The position numbers and the translations under genes were made by a program. From NCBI GenBank assembly GCA_019635715.1, contig JAHBYY010000040.1, positions 1-40,064 on the forward strand: DNA of 40,064 bases. The letters are read 5' to 3'. Position 1 is the first letter of the stretch; each line of letters begins with the position of its first letter. This stretch comes from Rhizobiaceae bacterium. GTDB lineage: Bacteria; Pseudomonadota; Alphaproteobacteria; Rhizobiales; Rhizobiaceae. The notes under the pieces are model-generated. The model saw only the letters and a program-made list of their open reading frames with translations, had not been told where the DNA came from and searched no databases. Below, piece after piece: positions 29,670 through 37,052 of the stretch.

Positions 29670-30769
29670 GTTCGCTGCGCCCCATGGAGCCGGGAGACGC
29701 CTCGAGCGTTGCCCGACTCTACTTGCGGATCCTGAAACGCCGTGACCGGCTGCCGTCTCCGGGGCTCGTCGAAACGATCCGGCGCTTCTACTGCGACGGA
29801 CCGTTCCGCCAAGCGGACATTCCTTCCCTCGTGCATGTGGCGGAAGGCGAGGTGACCGGCTTCGTCGGCGTCCATTCGGTGCCGATGCTCCACCGCGCTC
29901 GGAAGCTGCGCGCCGCCTATTGCGGCTCGCTGATGGTCGACAACCGAAGCGCGGCGCCTCTTGCCGGCGCGATGCTGCTCAAGACCTTTCTGGCCGGGCC
30001 GCAGGATGTCTCGATCAGCGAAACCGCCAATGCGGTGGCGCAGGGGATGTGGCTGCGGCTGCGCGGCCATGTGCTCGCCCCGAACAGTCTCGACTGGGTG
30101 CGCGTGCTGCGCCCCGCCGGCTTCGGCCTGTCAGTGGCGCTCGGCAGCGGCCTGCCCTCACGGGCGCTTTCGCCTCTGGCGCGGTCGATCGATGCGCTGT
30201 GGCGCCGCCGCTCCAAAAAGGGAAGCCTCGTACAGTTCCTGCCGGATCAGGAAGGCCGTGGGCTCGCGGTCGAGACGGTGGAGCCGGCGGAATTCCTGAA
30301 GCTTCTCGATCGGTTCTCCGGCGACATCTCGCTGCGTCCCGACTGGAGCAACGGCTATGGCGAGCACGTTCTGGCCGAGGCTTTGGACAAGCCCTCCTAC
30401 GGCAGGCCTGTCCTGGCCGCGGCGTTTGCGCGGAATCGTATGCCCGTCGGCGCATTCCTGTATCATCTGGAGCCCGGACAGGTGGCCCGGGTCCTGCAAC
30501 TGGTCGCAGCCCCCGGACACATGACGGAGGTGTTGCCGGGCCTGTTCGCCGATGCGCTGAGCCGCGGCGCGGTGGGGCTGCGCGGCCGAAGCGACGCGGC
30601 CGTTGCCGATGCGGCGCCCGGACAGTCGATCGCCTTTGCGCCGGTCGCCTCGACGCTGGTGCATGCGCGCGATGCGGAACTGCTGGCGTCCCTGCGGGCC
30701 GGTGACGGGCTGGTCAACGGTCTGGCCGGCGAGCGGTGGAGCCGGCTGTTCGGCGGCGGGCTCGACTGA
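29666..30769 (+). CDS. GNAT-like acyltransferase, two-domain
   Basis: A protein of 367 residues from TTG 29666, which overlaps the methyltransferase stop (TTGA); an in-frame ATG at 29684 (MEPGDASSVARLY) is an alternative start. The N-terminal half has the pattern RPMEPGDASSVARLYLRIL, then VAEGEVTGFVGVHSVPM and YCGSLMVDNRSAAPLAGAMLLKTFL, the core of a GNAT N-acyltransferase. The second half (VLAAAFARNRMPVGAFLYH, ARVLQLVA) may be a second, degenerate GNAT fold. The substrate is unknown. It faces a minus-strand operon that contains an acyl carrier protein, which could supply the acyl donor; this is inference. Confidence 0.72.
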   Translation: MSSLRPMEPGDASSVARLYLRILKRRDRLPSPGLVETIRRFYCDGPFRQADIPSLVHVAEGEVTGFVGVHSVPMLHRARKLRAAYCGSLMVDNRSAAPLAGAMLLKTFLAGPQDVSISETANAVAQGMWLRLRGHVLAPNSLDWVRVLRPAGFGLSVALGSGLPSRALSPLARSIDALWRRRSKKGSLVQFLPDQEGRGLAVETVEPAEFLKLLDRFSGDISLRPDWSNGYGEHVLAEALDKPSYGRPVLAAAFARNRMPVGAFLYHLEPGQVARVLQLVAAPGHMTEVLPGLFADALSRGAVGLRGRSDAAVADAAPGQSIAFAPVASTLVHARDAELLASLRAGDGLVNGLAGERWSRLFGGGLD

Positions 30770-30797
30770 GGCGGCTCGGGCCCTCCCGCGCAGTCGA
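30763..30797. terminator. bidirectional terminator between convergent operons
   Basis: TCGACTG (30763-30769) and CAGTCGA (30791-30797) pair, with GCGG and CCGC pieces inside extending the hairpin. It fills the 30-base gap between the converging stops of the GNAT-like and NAD-synthetase-like genes. Confidence 0.5.
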
Positions 30798-30799
30798 TT

Positions 30800-31807
30800 C
30801 TACGGCTGGTCGGTGGCGATCTCGTCGACGGGCCGTGCCAGCAGCGGCGGAGCGTGAAGGTGCCGCGTCGCGCGGCGCTTGGCACGGATGTCCTCCCACG
30901 CGCCCAGCACCGTCTCCCGGGACAGGCCGGCCGCGGCGCCCGCCGCTTCCGCGTCGATGCCATGGTTCAGGGCATAGAGACAAAGATCCATCTGTTGCCA
31001 GGGTAGCGAAAAATAGAACTCGTCCTGGGTTTGCTCCAGCGAGTAGGTGTCGGTCGTCGGCGGTCGCGTCCGCACCTGTTCCGGCAACCCCAGATGCGCG
31101 GCCAACGCATAGACCTGCCCCTTGTAGAGATGGGCGATCGGCTTGACGTCGGCAGCGCCGTCGCCCCCCTTCACGAAGAATCCCTGATCGTATTCGAGGC
31201 GGTTCGGCGTTCCCAGCACGGCGAAGTTCAGCCGGTCCGCATGGAAATATTCGAGCTGCTTGCGCGTCCGCTGCTTCATGTTGGTGGCGGCGACGATGCC
31301 CAGATAGGCGGGGAGTGGCAGCCTGTGCCGCGCCTGGCGCCCCTGCGGGTCGGCGACCACGAGTTCGGTGAGGTTGTAGCCCGGTGCGTCTCGACCGTTG
31401 CGGATGGCGAGCTTCGACGCCCAGCCCGGTCCATACTCGGGAACGACGGAACGGATGAACGCATCCCGCCGTGAATAGCAGCCCAGCGCCTCGAGCGCCG
31501 GGGCGATGTCCTCGACGACGCTTTCGATGCCGAGGTGGTCGGCCACCAGACGGCCGAGGGAAAGACTCTCGGGATCCGAATCCTGCTCGGGCATCAGCAG
31601 CGCCAGGACGTTTTTTGCTCCCACGGCGCGCACGGCGAGCGCGGCGCTGACGCTGGAATCGATGCCGCCCGACAGGCCGAGCACCAGGCCGCGCCGGCGC
31701 ATGCCGCGCAACTGGCCGCGCAGGGCGTCGGCGATGGCGGTCGCCTCCGCTTCGCAGTCCAGGGCCAGCGCCTCCAGCCCGAATGCCGCCGGATCATCGC
31801 CGTTCAT
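30800..31807 (-). CDS. NAD synthetase-like ATP-pyrophosphatase (NadE family)
   Basis: A protein of 335 residues with the N-type ATP pyrophosphatase P-loop SGGIDSS (46-52). Other NadE-like sections are NMKQRTRKQLEYF, LGTPNRLEYDQGFFVKGGDGAADVKPIAHLYKGQV and TDTYSLEQTQDEFYFSL, cited in part. It has no glutaminase domain, so it would use ammonia or receive it from a partner. It is the last gene of a four-gene operon and overlaps the acyl-AMP ligase by 4 bases. In that setting it is more likely a specialised amide-forming enzyme than the housekeeping NAD synthetase, although NAD synthesis cannot be excluded. Confidence 0.83.
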   Translation of the reverse strand: MNGDDPAAFGLEALALDCEAEATAIADALRGQLRGMRRRGLVLGLSGGIDSSVSAALAVRAVGAKNVLALLMPEQDSDPESLSLGRLVADHLGIESVVEDIAPALEALGCYSRRDAFIRSVVPEYGPGWASKLAIRNGRDAPGYNLTELVVADPQGRQARHRLPLPAYLGIVAATNMKQRTRKQLEYFHADRLNFAVLGTPNRLEYDQGFFVKGGDGAADVKPIAHLYKGQVYALAAHLGLPEQVRTRPPTTDTYSLEQTQDEFYFSLPWQQMDLCLYALNHGIDAEAAGAAAGLSRETVLGAWEDIRAKRRATRHLHAPPLLARPVDEIATDQP

Positions 31808-33378
31808 GCGGTCTGCTCCAGCGCGGTTGCACGCGCCTGCGGCGCGGCAAGCTCGATCGCAGCGAGGCGTCGGCTGGTCTTGCCGGTGTCGGTGCGGGGC
31901 AGGGCGGCTCGGAAGAGCACCGTCCGGGGCACCATGAAGTCCTCGAGGTTGCGCGCGCAGTGGGCGAGCACATCGCGTTCAGAAAGCCCGCTGTCGGACC
32001 GGACCACGATCGCCGCGACGGCATGTCCGAGGATCGGGTCCGGAATGCCGGCAACCACCGCCTCGGACACGCCCGGCAAGGCGTGGAGGACGGCTTCCAC
32101 CTCCTTGGGGGCGACCTTCTCGCCGCGCGTCTTGATGATGTCGTCCTTGCGCCCGACGAAATACAGGAACCCGTCGCCATCGGTGCGGAAGATGTCGCCC
32201 GTCCGCAGAACCTTCTCCCAGGGGTTGGTTCCGGAGACCAGGACGGCTTCCGTCGCCTGGGCATTGCGCCAGTAGCCCTGCATCACATGCGGCCCGCGGA
32301 TCACCAGTTCGCCGGTTCCGCCGTGGTCAAGCCGCCGGCCCTGCGCGTCGACGACATAGGCCTCCGTGTTGGGGATGGCGATGCCGACCGAACCGGCGCG
32401 CCGGTCGAGCTCCTCGGGGGGAAGATAGGTGCAGCGCTTGCATTCCGTCAGACCGTACATGGAGAACAGCTTGGCCGCCGGGAAAAGTCGGCGAAGCCGC
32501 GCAATATGCTCCGGCGGGAGCGCGGCGGCGGTGTTGGTGATGCGCCGGACATCCGGCAGGAAGCCGGGCTGAAGCTCTCCCATGCGCAGGATCAGCGCCG
32601 CCATGGTCGGCACCAGCGGCAGCGTGTTCACCCGCTCGCGCCGCATCGTCTCGAACACCGCCTGCGGGAAGGCGAAACTCTTCTCCAGCACCAGGGTCGC
32701 GCCGAGCCGAACGCTCATCAGGAGCTGGTAGAGACCGTAGTCGAAGGCCAGGGGCAGCACGTTAAGGATCACGTCGCCGGGATCGCTTGCCAGATAGGCG
32801 ATGATGGACGCGGAGGCGGCTTCGATGTTGCGATGCGTCATCATCACCCCCTTGGGATCGCCGGTGGATCCGGAGGTGTAGATGAGCATGGCGAGATCGC
32901 AGTCGATGCCGCCGTGTGTTGGGGCAGGTAGGTCGTGGGCCAGCGCGGACTGCAGGGAAAGGGTGCCGGGCGCCGGCATTCCATCCCGCTCGTCGGTCGA
33001 GAAGACCGCAGGCCGGTCGTCGCAACCTTCCATCGCGCTCCTCACCGTCGGCATGAGGCGGGACAGGGTCAGGATGGCCGAAGGTTCGCTGTCTCGGATG
33101 ATGAAGGCCAGCTTGCCGGACTTGGTCGACGGATTGACGGGAGAGAATGTCGCCCCCGCCTTCAGCACGGCGAAGATCGAGACGGCTGCTTCCCAGCAAT
33201 TGTCCATGAAGACCAGGACGCGGTCGTTGCGCCGCACACCTTCGCGCACGAGCGCGGCGGCCAGCCGGCCGCTCAGGAGATCGAGGTCCCGGTAGGACAG
33301 GCGGCGCGAGGCCGTCACCAGCGCGATCTTGTCAGCCTGCGCGCTGGCACTGTCGGCGAGGAAGCGCTCGAAACGCAT
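31804..33378 (-). CDS. acyl-/aminoacyl-AMP ligase (class I adenylate-forming enzyme)
   Basis: A protein of 524 residues of the ANL superfamily. The phosphate-binding motif is YTSGSTGDPKG (167-177). Other motifs are FSMYGLTECKR (YGLTE 308-312), the TGD of VLRTGDIFRTDG, GRKDDIIKTRGEKVAP (hinge) and the catalytic lysine in PRTDTGKTSRR near the C-terminus. It activates a carboxylate as the adenylate and passes it to a thiol. The gene for a carrier protein lies 11 bases upstream, so loading of that carrier is the likely job. The substrate cannot be read. ATG 33378 gives the family N-terminus; the frame is open further up only through neighbouring genes. Confidence 0.9.
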   Translation of the reverse strand: MRFERFLADSASAQADKIALVTASRRLSYRDLDLLSGRLAAALVREGVRRNDRVLVFMDNCWEAAVSIFAVLKAGATFSPVNPSTKSGKLAFIIRDSEPSAILTLSRLMPTVRSAMEGCDDRPAVFSTDERDGMPAPGTLSLQSALAHDLPAPTHGGIDCDLAMLIYTSGSTGDPKGVMMTHRNIEAASASIIAYLASDPGDVILNVLPLAFDYGLYQLLMSVRLGATLVLEKSFAFPQAVFETMRRERVNTLPLVPTMAALILRMGELQPGFLPDVRRITNTAAALPPEHIARLRRLFPAAKLFSMYGLTECKRCTYLPPEELDRRAGSVGIAIPNTEAYVVDAQGRRLDHGGTGELVIRGPHVMQGYWRNAQATEAVLVSGTNPWEKVLRTGDIFRTDGDGFLYFVGRKDDIIKTRGEKVAPKEVEAVLHALPGVSEAVVAGIPDPILGHAVAAIVVRSDSGLSERDVLAHCARNLEDFMVPRTVLFRAALPRTDTGKTSRRLAAIELAAPQARATALEQTA

Positions 33379-33389
33379 GGATTGCCCTC

Positions 33390-33653
33390 TCAGGCCGCGG
33401 CCCGCCGGGCGCGCAGTTCGACGAAAGCGGCGATCCTGTCGACGGAGTCGAGATTGGCGGGAACGATGTCGGTATCGGCCAGCGTGATGGCGAACTGATC
33501 CTCCAGATAGGCGACGAGTTCGAGCACGCCCGTCGAATCCATGAGGCCGCTGTCGAGCAGGGACTCGCCGTTCGCCGGCATGCTTGCTGCGTCGCCGAAC
33601 AGGAAGTTCTCGATCATAAAGGTCCGGACGGCATTCCTGATTGTCGCAGTCAT
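33390..33653 (-). CDS. acyl carrier protein
   Basis: A protein of 87 residues. The phosphopantetheine site is LLDSGLMDSTGVLELV with S40 as the attachment serine; the DST-G form is typical of stand-alone carrier proteins served by a dedicated ligase. The C-terminal helix (DSVDRIAAFVELRARR) is complete. It starts at ATG 33653, 14 bases after the asparagine synthetase-like gene, and ends 11 bases before the ligase gene. The frame is open much further upstream, but that part overlaps the neighbouring gene antisense-free in another frame and is not used. It most likely carries the acyl group activated by the ligase. Confidence 0.9.
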   Translation of the reverse strand: MTATIRNAVRTFMIENFLFGDAASMPANGESLLDSGLMDSTGVLELVAYLEDQFAITLADTDIVPANLDSVDRIAAFVELRARRAAA

Positions 33654-33667
33654 CTGGTCTCCGTTTC

Positions 33668-35599
33668 TCAGGCCGCCCTGGCAGCGGTCCGATCGTTGCG
33701 TGTGAAGGTATCCAGCCAGAGTTGCGTCGACAGAACCCCGACCACGGCCGTGTCGTCGCGGAAGCCTGGGCTCGCGTTTGCGGCGCATTTCGCCACGAGC
33801 TTGCCCACCGCCGTCGGATTGAACAGACCGTCCCGCGCCAGCGCGCCGGGATCGAGCGTGGCGCGGACCAGTTCGGGTGCGGCCAGGAGCGCCTTGGAAT
33901 CCGGCGCGCGGTACGGCTGCTTGACCCGCGTCGCGACAGCCGCGGGAAGGCGCGGCGCCATCGCCTTGCGCAGGATGTGCTTCTCCTCCAGCCCGCGCAG
34001 CTTGAGCCCGGGCGGCAGGGCCGCCGCCCACTCGACCAGCCGATGATCGAGGAAGGGAAAACGACCCTCGACCCCGCAGCCCATGGCCATCCGGTCGCCC
34101 TGGCTGGAGAGTATGTAGCCCGGAAGGAGAAAGCGGCTTTCCAGATACTGCGCCCGATGCAGCGGATGCCAGCGCGCAAAGCGCGGGGGAAGGTGCGCGG
34201 CCATATCCTCGGCGGCGTCATAGCCGCCGAGCTGCGCCCGCAGATCGTCGGAGAAGAACAGCTTAGCGCCGGCGGTGTTGCGCAGGCGCAGCCGATGCGA
34301 GAACAGAGGATCGTCCGGGCTGCCGATGCCGACGCCGAAGGCGGCCGACAGGTAGCCGGCGGTCTGCTTCTGCAGGCCGGGCAGGTAGGGATAGAGCCTG
34401 CGGAAGAGATGCGGTCTGGTCCGCGATCCCGGCTGGCGGGCGCAGAAGGCGCGGACCTTCGCCTCCTTGAAGATGTCGTACCCGGCGAACACCTCGTCGG
34501 CGCCCTCGCCGGTCAGCACCACCTTGATGCCGGCCTGCCGGACAAGGCCGTAGAGCTTCAGCATCGGGGCAGGGGCCGTCCGGATGACCGGCTTCTCCGT
34601 CAGCCGCACCACCTCGGGAAAGCTCTCGGCGATATCGCTGTTGCGGCACAGGATCGCGTGATGACGCGTTCCCAGCGCTTCGGCCATCACCGCCTGATAG
34701 GCGCTCTCGTCGTATTCGGCGCTGTCGAATCCCAAGGAAAAGGTCTCCAGCCTGCCCGGCATCATTTCGGCGGCGAGACTGGCCGTGATCGCCGAGTCCA
34801 GCCCGCCCGACAGGCATGCTCCGACCTGAACGTCGGCGCGGAGCCGCATCCGCGTCGCATCCTCCATCAGCGCCAAAAGTTCCTCGGCTTTCTCCGCCTC
34901 GTCCACGGCAGGCGGGCCTTGCCCGGCGTCGGGAAAATCGAGCTGCCACCACGAGCGGCTTCGCCGGCCTTGCCGGTCGCAGATCATCAGGCTGCCGGGC
35001 TCGAGCTCGAAGACGTTGCGGAAGGCGGTGCGCGGCGGGATCGGCGCCCAGAGCGTGAAGATCTGGTCAAGCGCCGTCGGGTCGAGCGCGGCGTCGAAAC
35101 CCGGGATGGCGAGAAAGGCTTTGACCTCGGAGGCGAAATACAGAACGCCGCGATGCTCGGTGTAGAACAGCGGCCGCACCCCCATGCGGTCGCGGGCCAG
35201 CAGCATCCGCTGTCTGTCCGCATCCCACAGCGCAAAGGCGAAATCTCCGTTCAGCCGCGTCAGGCAGTCCTCGCCCATCTCGCGGTAGAGATGCAGGATG
35301 ACCTCGGTGTCGCTGTGGGTGCGGAACACCGCGCCACGCGCCTTCAGCTCGTCGCGCAACTCGACATAGTTGAAGATCTCGCCGTTGAAGGCGACCGTCA
35401 GCCTGCCGTCCGCGGTCTGCATCGGCTGCGCGCCATCCGAAAGGCCGACGATGGCCAGGCGCACATGGGCGAGGCCGTGGCCCGCGCCGGTGCAAATCCC
35501 GGAACCGTCCGGACCGCGATGCGACATGGCGGCCGCCATCCGCCTGAGCAGACGCTCCGGCTCCTGAACACCTCCGACATGACCGGCGAAACCGCACAT
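33668..35599 (-). CDS. asparagine synthetase-like glutamine amidotransferase
   Basis: A protein of 643 residues. The N-terminal Ntn glutaminase domain starts MCGFAGHVGG with the catalytic Cys2, and has SHRGPDGSG and FNGEIFNY (71-78). The synthetase domain has the P-loop SGGLDSA (264-270), then KVVLTGEGADEVFAGYD and EGRFPFLDHRLVEWA. All residues expected for glutamine-dependent, ATP-using amide formation are present. AsnB-type proteins are often used in secondary metabolism and surface polymers to amidate substrates other than aspartate. It is the first gene of an operon with a carrier protein, ligase and NadE-like enzyme, so such a role is likely here. Confidence 0.92.
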   Translation of the reverse strand: MCGFAGHVGGVQEPERLLRRMAAAMSHRGPDGSGICTGAGHGLAHVRLAIVGLSDGAQPMQTADGRLTVAFNGEIFNYVELRDELKARGAVFRTHSDTEVILHLYREMGEDCLTRLNGDFAFALWDADRQRMLLARDRMGVRPLFYTEHRGVLYFASEVKAFLAIPGFDAALDPTALDQIFTLWAPIPPRTAFRNVFELEPGSLMICDRQGRRSRSWWQLDFPDAGQGPPAVDEAEKAEELLALMEDATRMRLRADVQVGACLSGGLDSAITASLAAEMMPGRLETFSLGFDSAEYDESAYQAVMAEALGTRHHAILCRNSDIAESFPEVVRLTEKPVIRTAPAPMLKLYGLVRQAGIKVVLTGEGADEVFAGYDIFKEAKVRAFCARQPGSRTRPHLFRRLYPYLPGLQKQTAGYLSAAFGVGIGSPDDPLFSHRLRLRNTAGAKLFFSDDLRAQLGGYDAAEDMAAHLPPRFARWHPLHRAQYLESRFLLPGYILSSQGDRMAMGCGVEGRFPFLDHRLVEWAAALPPGLKLRGLEEKHILRKAMAPRLPAAVATRVKQPYRAPDSKALLAAPELVRATLDPGALARDGLFNPTAVGKLVAKCAANASPGFRDDTAVVGVLSTQLWLDTFTRNDRTAARAA

Positions 35600-35902
35600 A
35601 CCCGAACGACACCCATGTTCCGATACGGTTTTTAGTGGCTGAGAGTGTCAAATGGACTAACCCGGGCGCTTCCAGCCTGGCGAAATCGCCTTCTCGTTAA
35701 CGGCTCGTTCGATCGGGGGATCAAACTTTAACGATCAGAATGGGTGTTGCCCGGTCGGTCCTCATCTCCTTCCGCAAATTCGCCGAGAAGGGGCAGCCAT
35801 GGCAGGCAGGTGATGTTCGGGGCCATGCAGCCACTTCGCCGCCGGGAGGGCGATGGGGACCTGCACCGGAGTTCCCCGGTCAACCGGCGCCGCGGCCGCA
35901 CG
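35600..35902. other. intergenic region without visible gene
   Basis: 303 bases between the asparagine synthetase-like gene and the DUF488 gene, both on the minus strand. The part nearest the synthetase start (35625-35740) is less GC-rich and should hold its promoter. Open frames crossing 35744-36409 on the plus strand are low-complexity and run antisense to DUF488, so I do not accept them. I see no repeat or RNA gene here. Confidence 0.6.
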
Positions 35903-36433
35903 TCAACCTGGCGCGGGATAGACGATCGTCAGGTCCGGGCGGACACACGCGCCGGGCGTCAGGCGTGCGGTTTCAGACCGGCCGTCGCCCATGAGGTGAA
36001 AGACCTCTTCGCCCCGCGCCAGCAGGTAGTCGGCGATGACACGCCGGTGACAGCGCCACCAGACCGCCTCCGCGCACATGACGGCGCTGACCTGTCGATG
36101 TCCAACCTCGACAAGCTTGGTCAACGCCGCGGCGAAGGGCTCCGTCAGGGCGTAGTCGGCATAGTTGTGAAAGCTTTCGTTGGTCCAGTAGCCGTTCAAA
36201 CCGGCCGGCGTCTCGCGGCTCTTGCCGCGCAGCCCGCCGAGGTCGGGGGCATAGGCGTAGCTGATGCCATAGTGCGACAGCGCCGCCGGCAGGTCGGCGC
36301 CGTTGAATTGCGGGTTTGCGCGCGAACGCGGGACGGTGCGGACGTCGACAAGATGAGTCACCCCGGCTGCCACAAGGAGCCCGGCGAAGTCGTCGAGCGT
36401 CCGGCTTGAATGGCCGATGGTGAAGAACGCCAT
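35903..36433 (-). CDS. DUF488 domain protein
   Basis: A protein of 176 residues. It has the DUF488 pattern: FFTIGHSSRTLDDF at the N-terminus, LVDVRTVPRSRANPQFN, YLGDLGG-like APDLGGLRGKSRE, and the late MCAEAVWWRCHRRVIADYL with a conserved Cys and His. The biochemical role of the family is not established. The gene follows the DUF2945 gene with a 7-base gap and is probably co-transcribed with it. Confidence 0.88.
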   Translation of the reverse strand: MAFFTIGHSSRTLDDFAGLLVAAGVTHLVDVRTVPRSRANPQFNGADLPAALSHYGISYAYAPDLGGLRGKSRETPAGLNGYWTNESFHNYADYALTEPFAAALTKLVEVGHRQVSAVMCAEAVWWRCHRRVIADYLLARGEEVFHLMGDGRSETARLTPGACVRPDLTIVYPAPG

Positions 36434-36440
36434 CGGACAG

Positions 36441-36650
36441 CTACAGCAGTGTCAGCGCGGCGCCCTTGTGCGCGGCGATATGGTCCGTCTTGTCGCTTTG
36501 GATCTCGTACTGCGGATCGTCCGCCGAGGCGTGGTGAACGTGTCCCTTGTAGCCGAAATCCGCGACATGGACCCTGATGATCCGGCCCGAAACCCGACCG
36601 GCTTCGGAATTCCAGGCGACGTGATCGCCAATTGCAAAACGTCTCGTCAC
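36441..36650 (-). CDS. DUF2945 small protein (HVA1/TUDOR-like)
   Basis: A protein of 69 residues. The pattern FAIGDHVAWNSEAGRVSGRIIRV, then YEIQSDKTDHIAAHKGAALTLL, cited in part, matches the DUF2945 family of small beta-barrel proteins. It has no known enzyme residues. It is the first gene of a two-gene minus-strand unit with the DUF488 gene. Confidence 0.82.
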   Translation of the reverse strand: MTRRFAIGDHVAWNSEAGRVSGRIIRVHVADFGYKGHVHHASADDPQYEIQSDKTDHIAAHKGAALTLL

Positions 36651-36738
36651 TTGGCAATCTCAACTCATGATTGTGCCATTTGCGAAGGTCCCATGCCGAG
36701 ACCGCTCCCGGCGGGGTTCAATATCCAACTGGACCTTA

Positions 36739-36879
36739 GTGTCTGATCCAAAAGCGCCATGCCGGGCTGCAAATGGCAATTTCTGCGCTTCCGGTGCTCA
36801 CCTACCCGAATGTACGCTGTGCTCCGGTTCTCGAAATCACCATTTTCGCCACGGCCTGTCGCTTTTTTGATTCAGACAC
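36739..36879. repeat. short element with imperfect terminal inverted repeats
   Basis: GTGTCTGATCCAAAAGCG (36739-36756) and CGCTTTTTTGATTCAGACAC (36860-36879) are imperfect reverse complements, enclosing about 100 bases. It lies in the 402-base gap 36651-37052, which is less GC-rich than its surroundings and has no convincing gene. A MITE-like remnant or the decayed end of an insertion sequence is possible. The part from 36880 to 37052 holds the promoter region of the next gene and nothing else I recognise. Confidence 0.45.
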
Positions 36880-37052
36880 TTGGGCGATCCACAAAGGCGC
36901 AGGTTCACATCCTCGGAGCGGATTCAACTGTTCAGACAACCATTCCAACACCCAAGGAACATTTTCTGTTGTCGCGACGATTGGTATACTGCTGAGAGCA
37001 TTGGAACTCCAAATCAACAAGTTTTGTCGACGCGTTGGGAGGGATTGGTCGC

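Noticed and set aside
35744-36409. A plus-strand gene between the asparagine synthetase-like and DUF488 genes
   Set aside because: Most of it is antisense to DUF488, and the part outside has no ribosome-binding site or recognisable pattern.
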